Positions 1 to 6,421 of a stretch of 6,678 nt of DNA are shown piece by piece (within the stretch, counting starts at the first letter, position 1; each line of letters begins with the position of its first letter). Source of the stretch: Gemmataceae bacterium (GTDB taxonomy: Bacteria > Planctomycetota > Planctomycetia > Gemmatales > Gemmataceae); assembly GCA_947474875.1 (NCBI GenBank), contig CANJKY010000213.1, positions 1 through 6,678 of the forward strand, in the 5' to 3' direction. A model generated the notes under the pieces. The model was not told the origin of the DNA. It worked only from the letters and a program-made list of their open reading frames with translations, and did no database searches. The position numbers and the translations under genes were made by a program.

Positions 1-2583
1 CACCGCGTTCTCCTGGCCCGGCTGGAGCGTGCCCACCTTCATCGCCCCGCCGCCGCCGGTCGCCGCCTGCGTGCCCTTCGGGGCGAAGGTGGCGCACAGC
101 ACGGCCTCGGTGGGGCCGGCCAGCGGCTTCGCCTTGTGCTTGCCGTCCAGGTCGAGCAGGAACAGCTTACCGTCCACCCCTCCGACCACCGCCTTCTTGT
201 CGGCGTTCACGGCGACCACATTTAGCGCGTCCTCGGCCGCCCCCTTACCCACTACCGACGCCATGGTGATGGCTGGGCCGGCGAGGGCGAGTTTCTCGTT
301 GAACCGCAGGATGCCGCCCGGCACCACCACCACGAACCGCTTGGCGTCCGGGGCGGCGGCGAAGGCGAGCACCTTCAGCGGGTCCGTCTGGATCTGTAAC
401 TTGCCGGACGCCAAGTCCCAGAAGGCGAGCCGGCCATCGGCGCCCACGGCGGCCACGATCTTGCCGTCGGCAATGGTGTGTAGCGCCGCGGCGCGGGCGT
501 TCTGTCCGGCGAGCGGGCGGATCAGTTCCCCGGTTTGCAGGTTGATGGCACGCAGGTTCTTCGGATCCAGCTTCGGCGGATCGCCCGGCTTCGGCTGGTT
601 CCCGCCCGATCCAGGTTCGCCCGGCTTCGGCGGTTCAGGCGGACTGCCCGGCGGCTGGTTGCCCGACTGCTGGCCCGGCGGCGGTTCAGTCGCGCCCGGC
701 TTGGCGGTGAACCCGACGATGGCCAGGGCGGCGTCGGGGGTGAACGCGACCGGGCCGAAGGTGTCGCCGCCTCGCTCCGTGATGAAGATCGCCTGTTGAC
801 ACGGGCCGGCGGCGATCGGCACGGAGGCGTTCGCCTTGGTCGGCGGCCGCTTCGACTCCCGCTCCGGCGTGAGAGTCACGTCCAGCGCTACCTCCGACGT
901 GGGCGGGGCGGCGGTCAACTGCACAGTCAGCGTGACCGTCGGATCCGAGTTCCCGCCGGGGATGGTGACCTCGGACGGGGTGATGACCACCTGTTTAGGA
1001 CCGGCCACCTGAAGCCGCGCCGCCCCGCCGTACCCCTTCCGTTCCACCCGCACCTTGACCTTCCGTTCACCGCCGACGGGCAACGGGTCGGTGCCGGCAT
1101 CCAGGACGACGGGCAACTCTGCCGGCGGCAGCGGGCCCGGGGGTTTCGGCGGGTTCGGCCCTCTCGGCTCGGGCGGCCTGTTGTCTGCGCCGGGCGCGTT
1201 TGGGCTACTGCGGTCGGGCTGGCCGCGGTCGGGCGGTCCACCGCGGTCGGGCGGGACGGGCGGAGGCGGCGGACCGCCGCCGCCCGTGGCCGGCGACTGG
1301 GCGACCGGCGGCTTACCGCCGGACGTGGCCAGCACTGCGACCGTGATGATCACGCCGACCAACACCAGCCCGCCGGCGCCGGCCAGCACCCACGGCAGGG
1401 GGGACTTTTTCGGCGGCTTCTTCTTCGCCTTCTTCTTCACCCGGGCGGTGGGGGTACTCGTCGGGGACGGCGTTTCGATCTGCTGGTTCGGGGCGGCCGG
1501 CGGGTCTTCCACCACCCGTGGCACGGCACGAGACGCCGGGGCCGACGGTGGGGTCGGAACGGGTGCCGGTGGCGGGGCTGTGACGGCTGACGCCGGCGGG
1601 CCGGCCGCCGGCCGGCCCGCCGGCGCTCGCAGGAACTCGGTTAGCGCCTGGGCGAACGCGGCCATCGTGGGGTAGCGGTCGGCCGGCTTCTTGGCCATCG
1701 CCTTGGCCACGATCGCGTCCAGCGCCGGCGGCACGCCCGTCCGCAGGCTGCTCGGCGGGTCGGCCTCCTTCAGCAGGATGGCCGTCATCTTGCTGGTGGT
1801 GGTGCCGGTGAACGGCCGCTTGCCGGTGAGCATCTCGTACAGCACTACCCCGAGGGAGAAGATGTCGGACGGCGGGCCGACCCCATTCGTCTCCCCCTCC
1901 ACCTGCTCCGGCGACATGTACTCGAGGGTGCCGAGGATGTCCCCCTGGCGGGTCAGCCCCTCGCTCTTCTTGTCGTCTTCCCGGCGGGCCAGTCCGAAGT
2001 CCATCACCACCGGCTCGTTCGCCGCGGTCATCAGCACGTTCGACGGCTTCAGGTCCCGGTGTACGATGCCGACGGCGTGCGCCTCGTGCATGGCCAGCGC
2101 GATCTTGCGGACGATGCCCGCCGCCTGGACGGGGGCGAACACCTGCCCGCCTTCGATCATCTGGCCGATCGACCGGCCCTGGATGAACGCCATGGTGAGG
2201 TACGGCAAGTTGTTGAACTCGCCGACGTCGTACACCGGGCACACGTTCGGGTGGTGGATGAGGGCGGCGGCGCGGGCCTCGCGGTAGAACCGCTGGCGGG
2301 CGCTGTCGTCGTCTTTCCCGAGGAACGGGATCTTGAGCGCGACGGTACGGTCCAACTGCTTGTCGTGCGCCTTGAACACCGCCCCCATGCCGCCACGGCC
2401 GATGCACTCGCTCAGCCGGTAGCGGCCGAAGTTCTTGGAGATCTTGCCACCCGCCTGAGCCGCCGCCGCCGCCACCTCCGGCGGCGCGGGCGGGGCGGCG
2501 GACGACCCGTCGGCCGATTGCACCCCTACGGCGTCTCCGGGCGGGTTCGAAGCGGGCGGGTTGGAAGGACTGGAGTCCGACAT
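1..2583 (-). CDS. Membrane-anchored Hanks-type serine/threonine protein kinase with WD40-like C-terminal part (3' end beyond window)
   Basis: The frame is open for 861 codons from ATG at 2583 to the window edge, so the C-terminus is missing. Residues 1-46 are a Pro/Ala/Ser-rich tail. The kinase domain (about 55-318) has every catalytic element: glycine loop IGRGGMGAVF (61-70), VALK with Lys84, HRDLKPSN with Asp177, DFG at 195-197 and SPE at 224-226. A Pro-rich segment and a basic patch (KKKAKKK, 383-389) precede one membrane helix at about 397-420, which puts the kinase in the cytoplasm. Outside come a Pro/Gly linker with PDRG repeats (444-461), a beta-rich, Ig-like region (about 490-592) and WD40-like blades from about 600, for example GRLAFWDLASGKL (717-729). 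It would phosphorylate Ser/Thr of unknown targets in response to an unknown outside signal. The upstream AGGG is a modest ribosome binding site; no other upstream start competes. Kinase identity is certain; the propeller call is by pattern only. Confidence 0.96.
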   Translation of the reverse strand, partial: MSDSSPSNPPASNPPGDAVGVQSADGSSAAPPAPPEVAAAAAQAGGKISKNFGRYRLSECIGRGGMGAVFKAHDKQLDRTVALKIPFLGKDDDSARQRFYREARAAALIHHPNVCPVYDVGEFNNLPYLTMAFIQGRSIGQMIEGGQVFAPVQAAGIVRKIALAMHEAHAVGIVHRDLKPSNVLMTAANEPVVMDFGLARREDDKKSEGLTRQGDILGTLEYMSPEQVEGETNGVGPPSDIFSLGVVLYEMLTGKRPFTGTTTSKMTAILLKEADPPSSLRTGVPPALDAIVAKAMAKKPADRYPTMAAFAQALTEFLRAPAGRPAAGPPASAVTAPPPAPVPTPPSAPASRAVPRVVEDPPAAPNQQIETPSPTSTPTARVKKKAKKKPPKKSPLPWVLAGAGGLVLVGVIITVAVLATSGGKPPVAQSPATGGGGPPPPPVPPDRGGPPDRGQPDRSSPNAPGADNRPPEPRGPNPPKPPGPLPPAELPVVLDAGTDPLPVGGERKVKVRVERKGYGGAARLQVAGPKQVVITPSEVTIPGGNSDPTVTLTVQLTAAPPTSEVALDVTLTPERESKRPPTKANASVPIAAGPCQQAIFITERGGDTFGPVAFTPDAALAIVGFTAKPGATEPPPGQQSGNQPPGSPPEPPKPGEPGSGGNQPKPGDPPKLDPKNLRAINLQTGELIRPLAGQNARAAALHTIADGKIVAAVGADGRLAFWDLASGKLQIQTDPLKVLAFAAAPDAKRFVVVVPGGILRFNEKLALAGPAITMASVVGKGAAEDALNVVAVNADKKAVVGGVDGKLFLLDLDGKHKAKPLAGPTEAVLCATFAPKGTQAATGGGGAMKVGTLQPGQENAV
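562..702 (-). repeat. Low-complexity Pro/Gly insert with 36-bp-spaced repeat in the kinase C-terminal part
   Basis: Codons 628-674 encode a Pro/Gly/Gln/Glu-rich stretch containing PKPGEP and PKPGDP. The 14-mer tcgcccggcttcgg is present at 581-594 and again at 617-630, exactly 36 bp (12 codons) apart. The stretch separates FGPVAFTPDAALAIVGF (609-625) from LRAINLQTGELI (677-688). Together these read like the two halves of one WD40-type blade, so this is probably an expanded loop in the propeller. Confidence 0.7.
1201..1254 (-). repeat. Short in-frame PDRG/PDR repeats in the kinase linker
   Basis: The 10-mer gcggtcgggc occurs three times on the plus strand (1210-1219, 1225-1234, 1243-1252), spaced 15 and 18 bp, both multiples of three. 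It encodes PPDRGGPPDRGQPDRSSP (residues 444-461) just outside the membrane helix. Such repeats are slippage-prone and probably form a flexible spacer between the membrane and the sensor region. Confidence 0.8.
1591..1625. repeat. 35-bp near-perfect GC palindrome inside the kinase gene
   Basis: Two 17-bp arms are exact reverse complements around a single central base (1608). The left arm is cgccggcgggccggccg (1591-1607) and the right arm runs 1609-1625. The symmetry stops at both ends (1590 a against 1626 c). It encodes about residues 320-331 (APAGRPAAGPPA), where the kinase domain gives way to the Pro-rich linker. It would form a very stable hairpin in the mRNA or a cruciform in DNA. Part of this follows from Gly/Pro/Ala codons in a high-GC genome, but 17 of 17 matching pairs is more than codon bias usually gives. 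Confidence 0.85.
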
Positions 2584-2767
2584 CGATTCACCCTGACGCT
2601 GGATGGCCGCAGCTCCCGATGAGGGGGCATACGGGCGGAACTCACTCCCTATTGTCGCACTCCCCGCCCCATTCTGGGCGCCGGAATTTGACCGCCGATA
2701 GGAACCTAGTAGACGATTCCGACAGTGCTCGGAGGAAATGATGGCATAGCTGTTGCATTTGCGAACG
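2584..2767. other. Intergenic region upstream of the kinase gene, no gene found
   Basis: This stretch has lower GC than the flanking genes. It should contain the promoter of the kinase gene, but I see no convincing -35/-10 pair in either direction. The only leader element supported is a weak Shine-Dalgarno-like CAGGGTG ending about six bases before the kinase ATG. Short open frames here lack a ribosome binding site and recognisable protein character. Confidence 0.6.
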
Positions 2768-2799
2768 AAAAAACTGGCACCACATCTGAGTTTGCCAGT
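2768..2799 (-). terminator. Rho-independent terminator of the nap operon
   Basis: Read on the minus strand, a perfect 7-bp stem (ACTGGCA with TGCCAGT, plus-strand 2793-2799 and 2773-2779) encloses a 13-nt loop and runs directly into a T tract (2772-2768; six T in a row counting the last stem base). Two G·U pairs could lengthen the stem. It lies about 100 nt past the stop codon of the last nap gene and before the kinase gene, so it separates the two transcription units. The moderate stem length is the main weakness. Confidence 0.7.
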
Positions 2800-2882
2800 C
2801 CTGGCTGCGGATCATTCGGCAATTCGGCGCGGCCGTTCGACCATGATCCGGTCCACTGTCCTTCCGTTATCCAGCGACCCAG

Positions 2883-2915
2883 TCGGTGTCGCACGCCTAC
2901 CCGTGTTGACACCGA
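2883..2915 (-). other. Hairpin spanning the stop codon of the last nap gene
   Basis: Minus-strand TCGGTGTC (2915-2908) pairs perfectly with GACACCGA (2890-2883). Inside, CACG (2905-2902) pairs with CGTG (2895-2892) around a 6-nt loop that holds the TAG stop (2899-2897). An AA/C internal bulge separates the two stems, giving 12 pairs in total. No T tract follows, so it is not a classical terminator. It may protect the 3' end of the transcript or act together with the terminator about 85 nt downstream. A role is inferred only. Confidence 0.5.
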
Positions 2916-3208
2916 ATGACTCGGAACCCCTGTGCGGTGGCGAACACAGTGTCCGTCCAGTCGTGTCCTTCGTACCGGTAGCGAACCTGGACCGCCCGGG
3001 CCGCGCCCGCCAGCAGCCGCTCCAGCGCCGCGGCCGGCGTCAACCCGGCACCGCCCGCATATTCGGCCGGCCCCCCCTTCTCCCGCACGTCGAGGACGGT
3101 GCCGGCGGACTGGATGTCGGCGAACAGTTGGCGGAGGCCGGCCGCGTCCAGTGTCCCCTCCACCATGAGCGGCACCGGCGGGCCGTCGGTGAACGTCGGC
3201 TGGGTCAT
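2897..3208 (-). CDS. Unrecognised 103-residue protein, last gene of the nap operon
   Basis: I do not recognise this protein. The start at 3208 is well supported: its ATG overlaps the stop of the upstream cytochrome gene (ATGA), and GGAGG (3219-3215) sits six bases before it. The protein has no signal peptide, membrane helix or CxxCH motif, so it should be cytoplasmic. The N-terminal two thirds (MVEGTLDAAGLRQLFADIQ, then a Gly-rich segment and LTPAAALERLLAGAA) look helical. The C-terminal third (VQVRYRYEGHDWTDTVFATAQGFRVIR, about 73-99) looks like successive beta strands. There is one cysteine (Cys100, in RCQHG at the C-terminus). Tight coupling to the cytochrome suggests a role in Nap assembly or control, but that rests on position only. 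It is not a second NapD by any motif I can see. Confidence 0.8.
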   Translation of the reverse strand: MTQPTFTDGPPVPLMVEGTLDAAGLRQLFADIQSAGTVLDVREKGGPAEYAGGAGLTPAAALERLLAGAARAVQVRYRYEGHDWTDTVFATAQGFRVIRCQHG

Positions 3209-3972
3209 TTCCGGCCTCCAAGGAACTCCACCTGGTCCAGGGCGGCGGACGGGGCGTGGCACTGGGTGCAGTTGGTCAGCCACGGGTGGGTGGTGCGGGT
3301 TCCTGAGCGGGTGAGCAGTCCGTGGCAACTGGTGCAGTTCTCTCGCATCCAGGTGTGGTGCGGGATGGTCGGCGGGGCGCCGGGGTTGGCTCGCCCGCCG
3401 GGGCCGGCCCGGTACACGCCCACGAAGGTTGTCTCGACCGGCCCGCTCGCCTGCTCGACGTGGCACTGGGTGCAGTTGGTCATCACCGCGTGGCTCATCC
3501 TCGATGCGATGCGGTCGCCCACCTTGATGCCCTCGCCGTGGCACGCCAGGCAGGCGGCGGCGGACTGCGCCTCCACCGGGTGCGGGATGGTTGGCGGGGC
3601 GCCGTCGTACGCCCGGTTCCTGGCCCGGTCGGCGAGGGCGGCCTGCTTCATCTCCTCCGTGCGGACGACCGGGGCGAACACATCCGGCTTGTCGAACTTC
3701 AACTGCGCCAGGCTGCGGTCCCATCCGGCATTCGGGCGAATGGCGGCCGTCGGCAGTTCGGAGTACGCTACGATCGTTGGGGCCGAATGGTGATCCGCGG
3801 GCGGCGGGGCCGATCGCTCGGGGCGGGCCGGCTCGCGGAGGCCGGTCAGGAAGCCGAACAGGGCGACGCCGATGGCCACCGCCGCCACCAGGGTGGCGAA
3901 CCTCTGCACCCGCCGGGGCAACAGGTCGGCGGCCGTGTGTGGGTGGTCGGGGGGACGTGTCGGATCGTTCAT
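3205..3972 (-). CDS. napB: NapB-type cytochrome c with four heme sites (duplicated diheme unit) and N-terminal membrane segment
   Basis: This is the electron-transfer partner of NapA in the periplasm. It has four CxxCH heme sites: CLACH (141-145), CTQCH (167-171), CTSCH (213-217) and CTQCH (235-239). Each is preceded by a candidate distal histidine (His131, His161, His205 or 206, His229), as expected for bis-His hemes. GAPPTIPH...CxxCH...NCTQCH occurs twice (124-171 and 198-239), and the tails CHVEQASGPVETTFVG and CHAPSAALDQVEFLG also match. The first copy resembles ordinary diheme NapB, with its PP-x-IPH motif and CHV-x-QA tail; the second is an extra unit at the C-terminus. One hydrophobic helix (about 25-45, after RRVQR) has no obvious cleavage site and may be a membrane anchor. 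ATG at 3972 has GGAG upstream and lies 19 bp after napA. NapC and NapM are also tetraheme, but the repeated NapB motifs favour NapB. Confidence 0.88.
   Translation of the reverse strand: MNDPTRPPDHPHTAADLLPRRVQRFATLVAAVAIGVALFGFLTGLREPARPERSAPPPADHHSAPTIVAYSELPTAAIRPNAGWDRSLAQLKFDKPDVFAPVVRTEEMKQAALADRARNRAYDGAPPTIPHPVEAQSAAACLACHGEGIKVGDRIASRMSHAVMTNCTQCHVEQASGPVETTFVGVYRAGPGGRANPGAPPTIPHHTWMRENCTSCHGLLTRSGTRTTHPWLTNCTQCHAPSAALDQVEFLGGRK
3215..3221 (-). promoter_or_regulatory. Ribosome binding site of the 103-residue gene
   Basis: TTGGAGG on the minus strand ends six bases before the ATG at 3208, inside the last codons of the cytochrome gene. With the ATGA overlap it fixes the start of the small gene and indicates translational coupling. 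Confidence 0.75.
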
Positions 3973-3991
3973 CGCAACTCCGGTTCACCGG

Positions 3992-6421
3992 TCACGCGGA
4001 CACCTTCACCAGCCGCACGGCGCACTTCTTGTAGTCCGGCTCCTTACTGAACGGGCAGTGTGCCTCCAGAGTCAGCCGGTTGATGAGCTTCGTCTCGTCG
4101 AAGAACGGCACGAACACGTGCCCCTTCGGGCACCGCCCGCGGCCGTCGATCCAGGCGGTCAACTCCAGGCTGCCGCGGCGGGTCTCCAACCGCACCTTGT
4201 CCCCGGTCTTCACCCCCAGGGCGGCCGCGTCGTCCCGACTCACCTCGACGTAGGCGGACGGCATCGCCCGCTTCAGTTGCGGCACCCGTCGGGTCATGGT
4301 GCCTGAGTGCCAGTGCTCGAGTACCCGCCCGGTGTCCAGCCACAGCGGGTACTCCTGGTCCGGCATCTCCGGCGGCGGCACGTACGGGCGAAACCAGATG
4401 AACGCCTTGTCGTCGCCGGCGACGGAGTGGTAGAACTGCACCCCTTTGCCCTTGGCGACGTTGGGGTCGTACTCCTCCAGGAAGCGGTAGCGGGTCTCCT
4501 TCCACGAGCCGTCCGGCTGCTTCACCACCGGCCATCGCAGCCCGCGGGCCTTGGTCAGCTCGGTGTACGGGGCCACGTCCTTGTGCTTGATCCTGGTGAA
4601 CTCGCGGTATTCCTCGAACAACTTCTCGTCCACGTTCACCGGGCCGTAGTAGCTCTCCCACTTCCACACGGGAACTTCCTGGCCCTTGTCGTCGGTGGTG
4701 TGGAACAGGAACTTGCCGTCCTGGTCCTTCATGCCGGGGTGGCCGAGGTCGAACAGCTTGCGGGCGACGGCGATCGTTTGCCAGCAGTCGTCGCGGGCGT
4801 CGCCCGGCGGGTTCACCATCTTGAACCACTGCTGCGTCCGCCGCTCGGAGTTGCCGAACACCCCGTTCTTCTCCACCCACATGGCCGACGGCAGCACCAG
4901 GTCGGCCAGCGCGGTGGTGGCCGTCGGGTACACGTCGGACACGATCAGGAACTTGTTCGCCGGCTTGTTGTCGAACAGCTTGTGTAGGTTCGGCAGCGTC
5001 TGCCCGGGGTTGGTCACCTGCACCCACAGGGTGTCGATGTCGCCCCCCTGGTCGGCCGGGGTGCAGAACTTCTCCCACATCTGCACGGTGTGGTACCCGA
5101 CCTTCGGGTTGATGCGGCCGGCCGGCAGGTGCCACAGCTTCTCCGCCTTCGCCGCCTGGTCCGGCTTGTCCACCCGCAGGTCGCCGGGCAGGGCGTGCGA
5201 CAGGGTGCCCACCTCCCGCACGGTGCCGCACGCCGACGGCTGGCCGGTGAGCGACTGCGGGCCGTCGCCCGGCTTCCCCCAGTGGCCGCTCAGCAGGTGG
5301 ATGGCGTGGACCAGGTTGTTGATGGCCGTGCCCTGCGTGTGCTGGTTCATGCCCATGCACCACAGGCTGGTGATCTTCTTCGACTTGTCGGCGAACAGCT
5401 TGCCGAGCAGTTGCAACTGCTCGACCGACAGGCCGGAGGTCTTCGCCACGTTCTCCGGCGTGTACTCGGCGACGAACTGCTTGTACTCGTCGAACGTGCA
5501 GGGTTCGCCCATGAGTGTCTGCGGGTCGTCCGGCTTCTTCCACGGCTTGCGGAACGTGCAGTGCTTCTCCACGAACTCCGACGCCACCGCGTTCGCCGTG
5601 ATCACCTGCTGGGCGATGCAGTTGGCAATCGCCAGGTCCGATTGTGGCTGGAAAACAAGGACGTGGTCGGCCCGCTCGCTGGTGCGGGTGTGCCGGGTGG
5701 TCAGGTCCACCAGGGTGATCTTGTCGCCCTTCAATTTGCGGTCGATGAACCGGCTGAACAGCACCGGGTGCATCTCGGCGAAGTTGTTCCCCCACAGGAT
5801 GAGCACGTCGCAGTGGTCCAGGTCGTCGTAGCAGTTGTACGGCTCGTCCACCCCGTACGTGCTGATGTACCCGGTGACGGCCGATGCCATACACAGGCGG
5901 GCGTTCGGGTCGATGTGGTTGTTGCTCAGCCCGCCCTTCATGAACTTGTTCGCCGCGTACCCCTCCGGCACCGTCCACTGGCCGGACCCGTAGAAGGCGA
6001 ACTTGGCGGGCGCCGCCTGGATCCGCTTGGCGATCGTCTCGATGGCCTCGTTCCAGGTGATCGGTTCGAGTTTGCCGTTCTTGCGAAGTTGGGGCGTGGT
6101 CAGCCGGTCCGGGCCGTACAGGATATGCCCGACGTGGTACCCCTTCACGCACAGCAGGCCCTTGTTCACCTCCGCCTGCCGGTCGCCGCTCACCGCCACC
6201 ACCTTGCCGTCCTTCACCCCCACCTGCACGTGGCAGCCGGTGCCGCAGAACCGGCACGGCGCCTTGTCCCACGTCACGCCGGGCAGCACAGGCAGTTCCA
6301 CCCCGCCCGGCGGCTTCGGCGGGTCGGCCGGGGTGCCCGGCCGGGTGGCGACGACAGACGCGGCGGCGGCCATGGCCGCCGACCGGATGAACTGGCGGCG
6401 GGTCGTGTCAAGCGCCGGCAT
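3992..6421 (-). CDS. napA: Periplasmic nitrate reductase catalytic subunit NapA
   Basis: NapA reduces nitrate to nitrite in the periplasm with electrons from a c-type cytochrome. The 809-residue protein is about normal length for the family. A Tat signal (TTRRQFIRS, 6-14, then an Ala-rich stretch to about 32) shows export of the folded, cofactor-loaded enzyme. The [4Fe-4S] site is Cys56, Cys59, Cys63 and Cys91, followed by VKGYH with Lys93, the residue placed between cluster and molybdopterin in this family. Cys177 in NARLCMASAV is the expected molybdenum ligand; a cysteine here fits Nap rather than formate dehydrogenase, which usually has selenocysteine or cysteine in a different setting. 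The segment LEHWHSGTMTRRVPQL near the C-terminus is a typical NapA cofactor-binding element. AGGAGG six bases upstream supports this ATG. No frameshift or missing key residue was seen, so it should be active. Assimilatory NasA is less likely, given the Tat signal and the napD/napB neighbours. Confidence 0.97.
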   Translation of the reverse strand: MPALDTTRRQFIRSAAMAAAASVVATRPGTPADPPKPPGGVELPVLPGVTWDKAPCRFCGTGCHVQVGVKDGKVVAVSGDRQAEVNKGLLCVKGYHVGHILYGPDRLTTPQLRKNGKLEPITWNEAIETIAKRIQAAPAKFAFYGSGQWTVPEGYAANKFMKGGLSNNHIDPNARLCMASAVTGYISTYGVDEPYNCYDDLDHCDVLILWGNNFAEMHPVLFSRFIDRKLKGDKITLVDLTTRHTRTSERADHVLVFQPQSDLAIANCIAQQVITANAVASEFVEKHCTFRKPWKKPDDPQTLMGEPCTFDEYKQFVAEYTPENVAKTSGLSVEQLQLLGKLFADKSKKITSLWCMGMNQHTQGTAINNLVHAIHLLSGHWGKPGDGPQSLTGQPSACGTVREVGTLSHALPGDLRVDKPDQAAKAEKLWHLPAGRINPKVGYHTVQMWEKFCTPADQGGDIDTLWVQVTNPGQTLPNLHKLFDNKPANKFLIVSDVYPTATTALADLVLPSAMWVEKNGVFGNSERRTQQWFKMVNPPGDARDDCWQTIAVARKLFDLGHPGMKDQDGKFLFHTTDDKGQEVPVWKWESYYGPVNVDEKLFEEYREFTRIKHKDVAPYTELTKARGLRWPVVKQPDGSWKETRYRFLEEYDPNVAKGKGVQFYHSVAGDDKAFIWFRPYVPPPEMPDQEYPLWLDTGRVLEHWHSGTMTRRVPQLKRAMPSAYVEVSRDDAAALGVKTGDKVRLETRRGSLELTAWIDGRGRCPKGHVFVPFFDETKLINRLTLEAHCPFSKEPDYKKCAVRLVKVSA

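Noticed and set aside
29..1590. Plus-strand frames opposite the kinase gene
   Set aside because: They are Gly/Ser/Arg-rich antisense shadows of the Pro/Gly/Ala-rich kinase linker and C-terminal part; the minus frame is unbroken for 861 codons with kinase motifs.
1313..2407. 364-codon minus-strand frame in another phase of the kinase gene
   Set aside because: It is out of frame with the HRDLKPSN, DFG and SPE motifs and is Arg/Pro/Gly-rich.
2642..2758. 38-codon minus-strand frame between the terminator and the kinase gene
   Set aside because: It has no ribosome binding site, begins next to the terminator T tract, and shows no protein-like features.
2725..2919. 64-codon plus-strand frame over the intergenic region
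   Set aside because: GGAGG is present just before its start region, but it runs antisense through the terminator and into the end of the 103-residue gene, and its product resembles nothing recognisable.
3205..3972. Reading the tetraheme cytochrome as NapC/NirT or NrfH
   Set aside because: Four hemes and an N-terminal helix fit that family superficially, but the PP-x-IPH and CHV-x-QA motifs and the diheme duplication are NapB-like.
3209..3988. Long minus-strand frame that overlaps the cytochrome gene and runs into the 103-residue gene
   Set aside because: Upstream of 3208 it is an Arg/Pro/Gly-rich shadow of the cytochrome frame, which has four CxxCH motifs and a membrane segment. Only the part from the ATGA start at 3208 looks like real protein.
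4044..6272. 742-codon minus-strand frame within napA
   Set aside because: It is Arg/Pro/Gly-rich with no recognisable motif and lies wholly inside NapA, whose frame shows all family residues.
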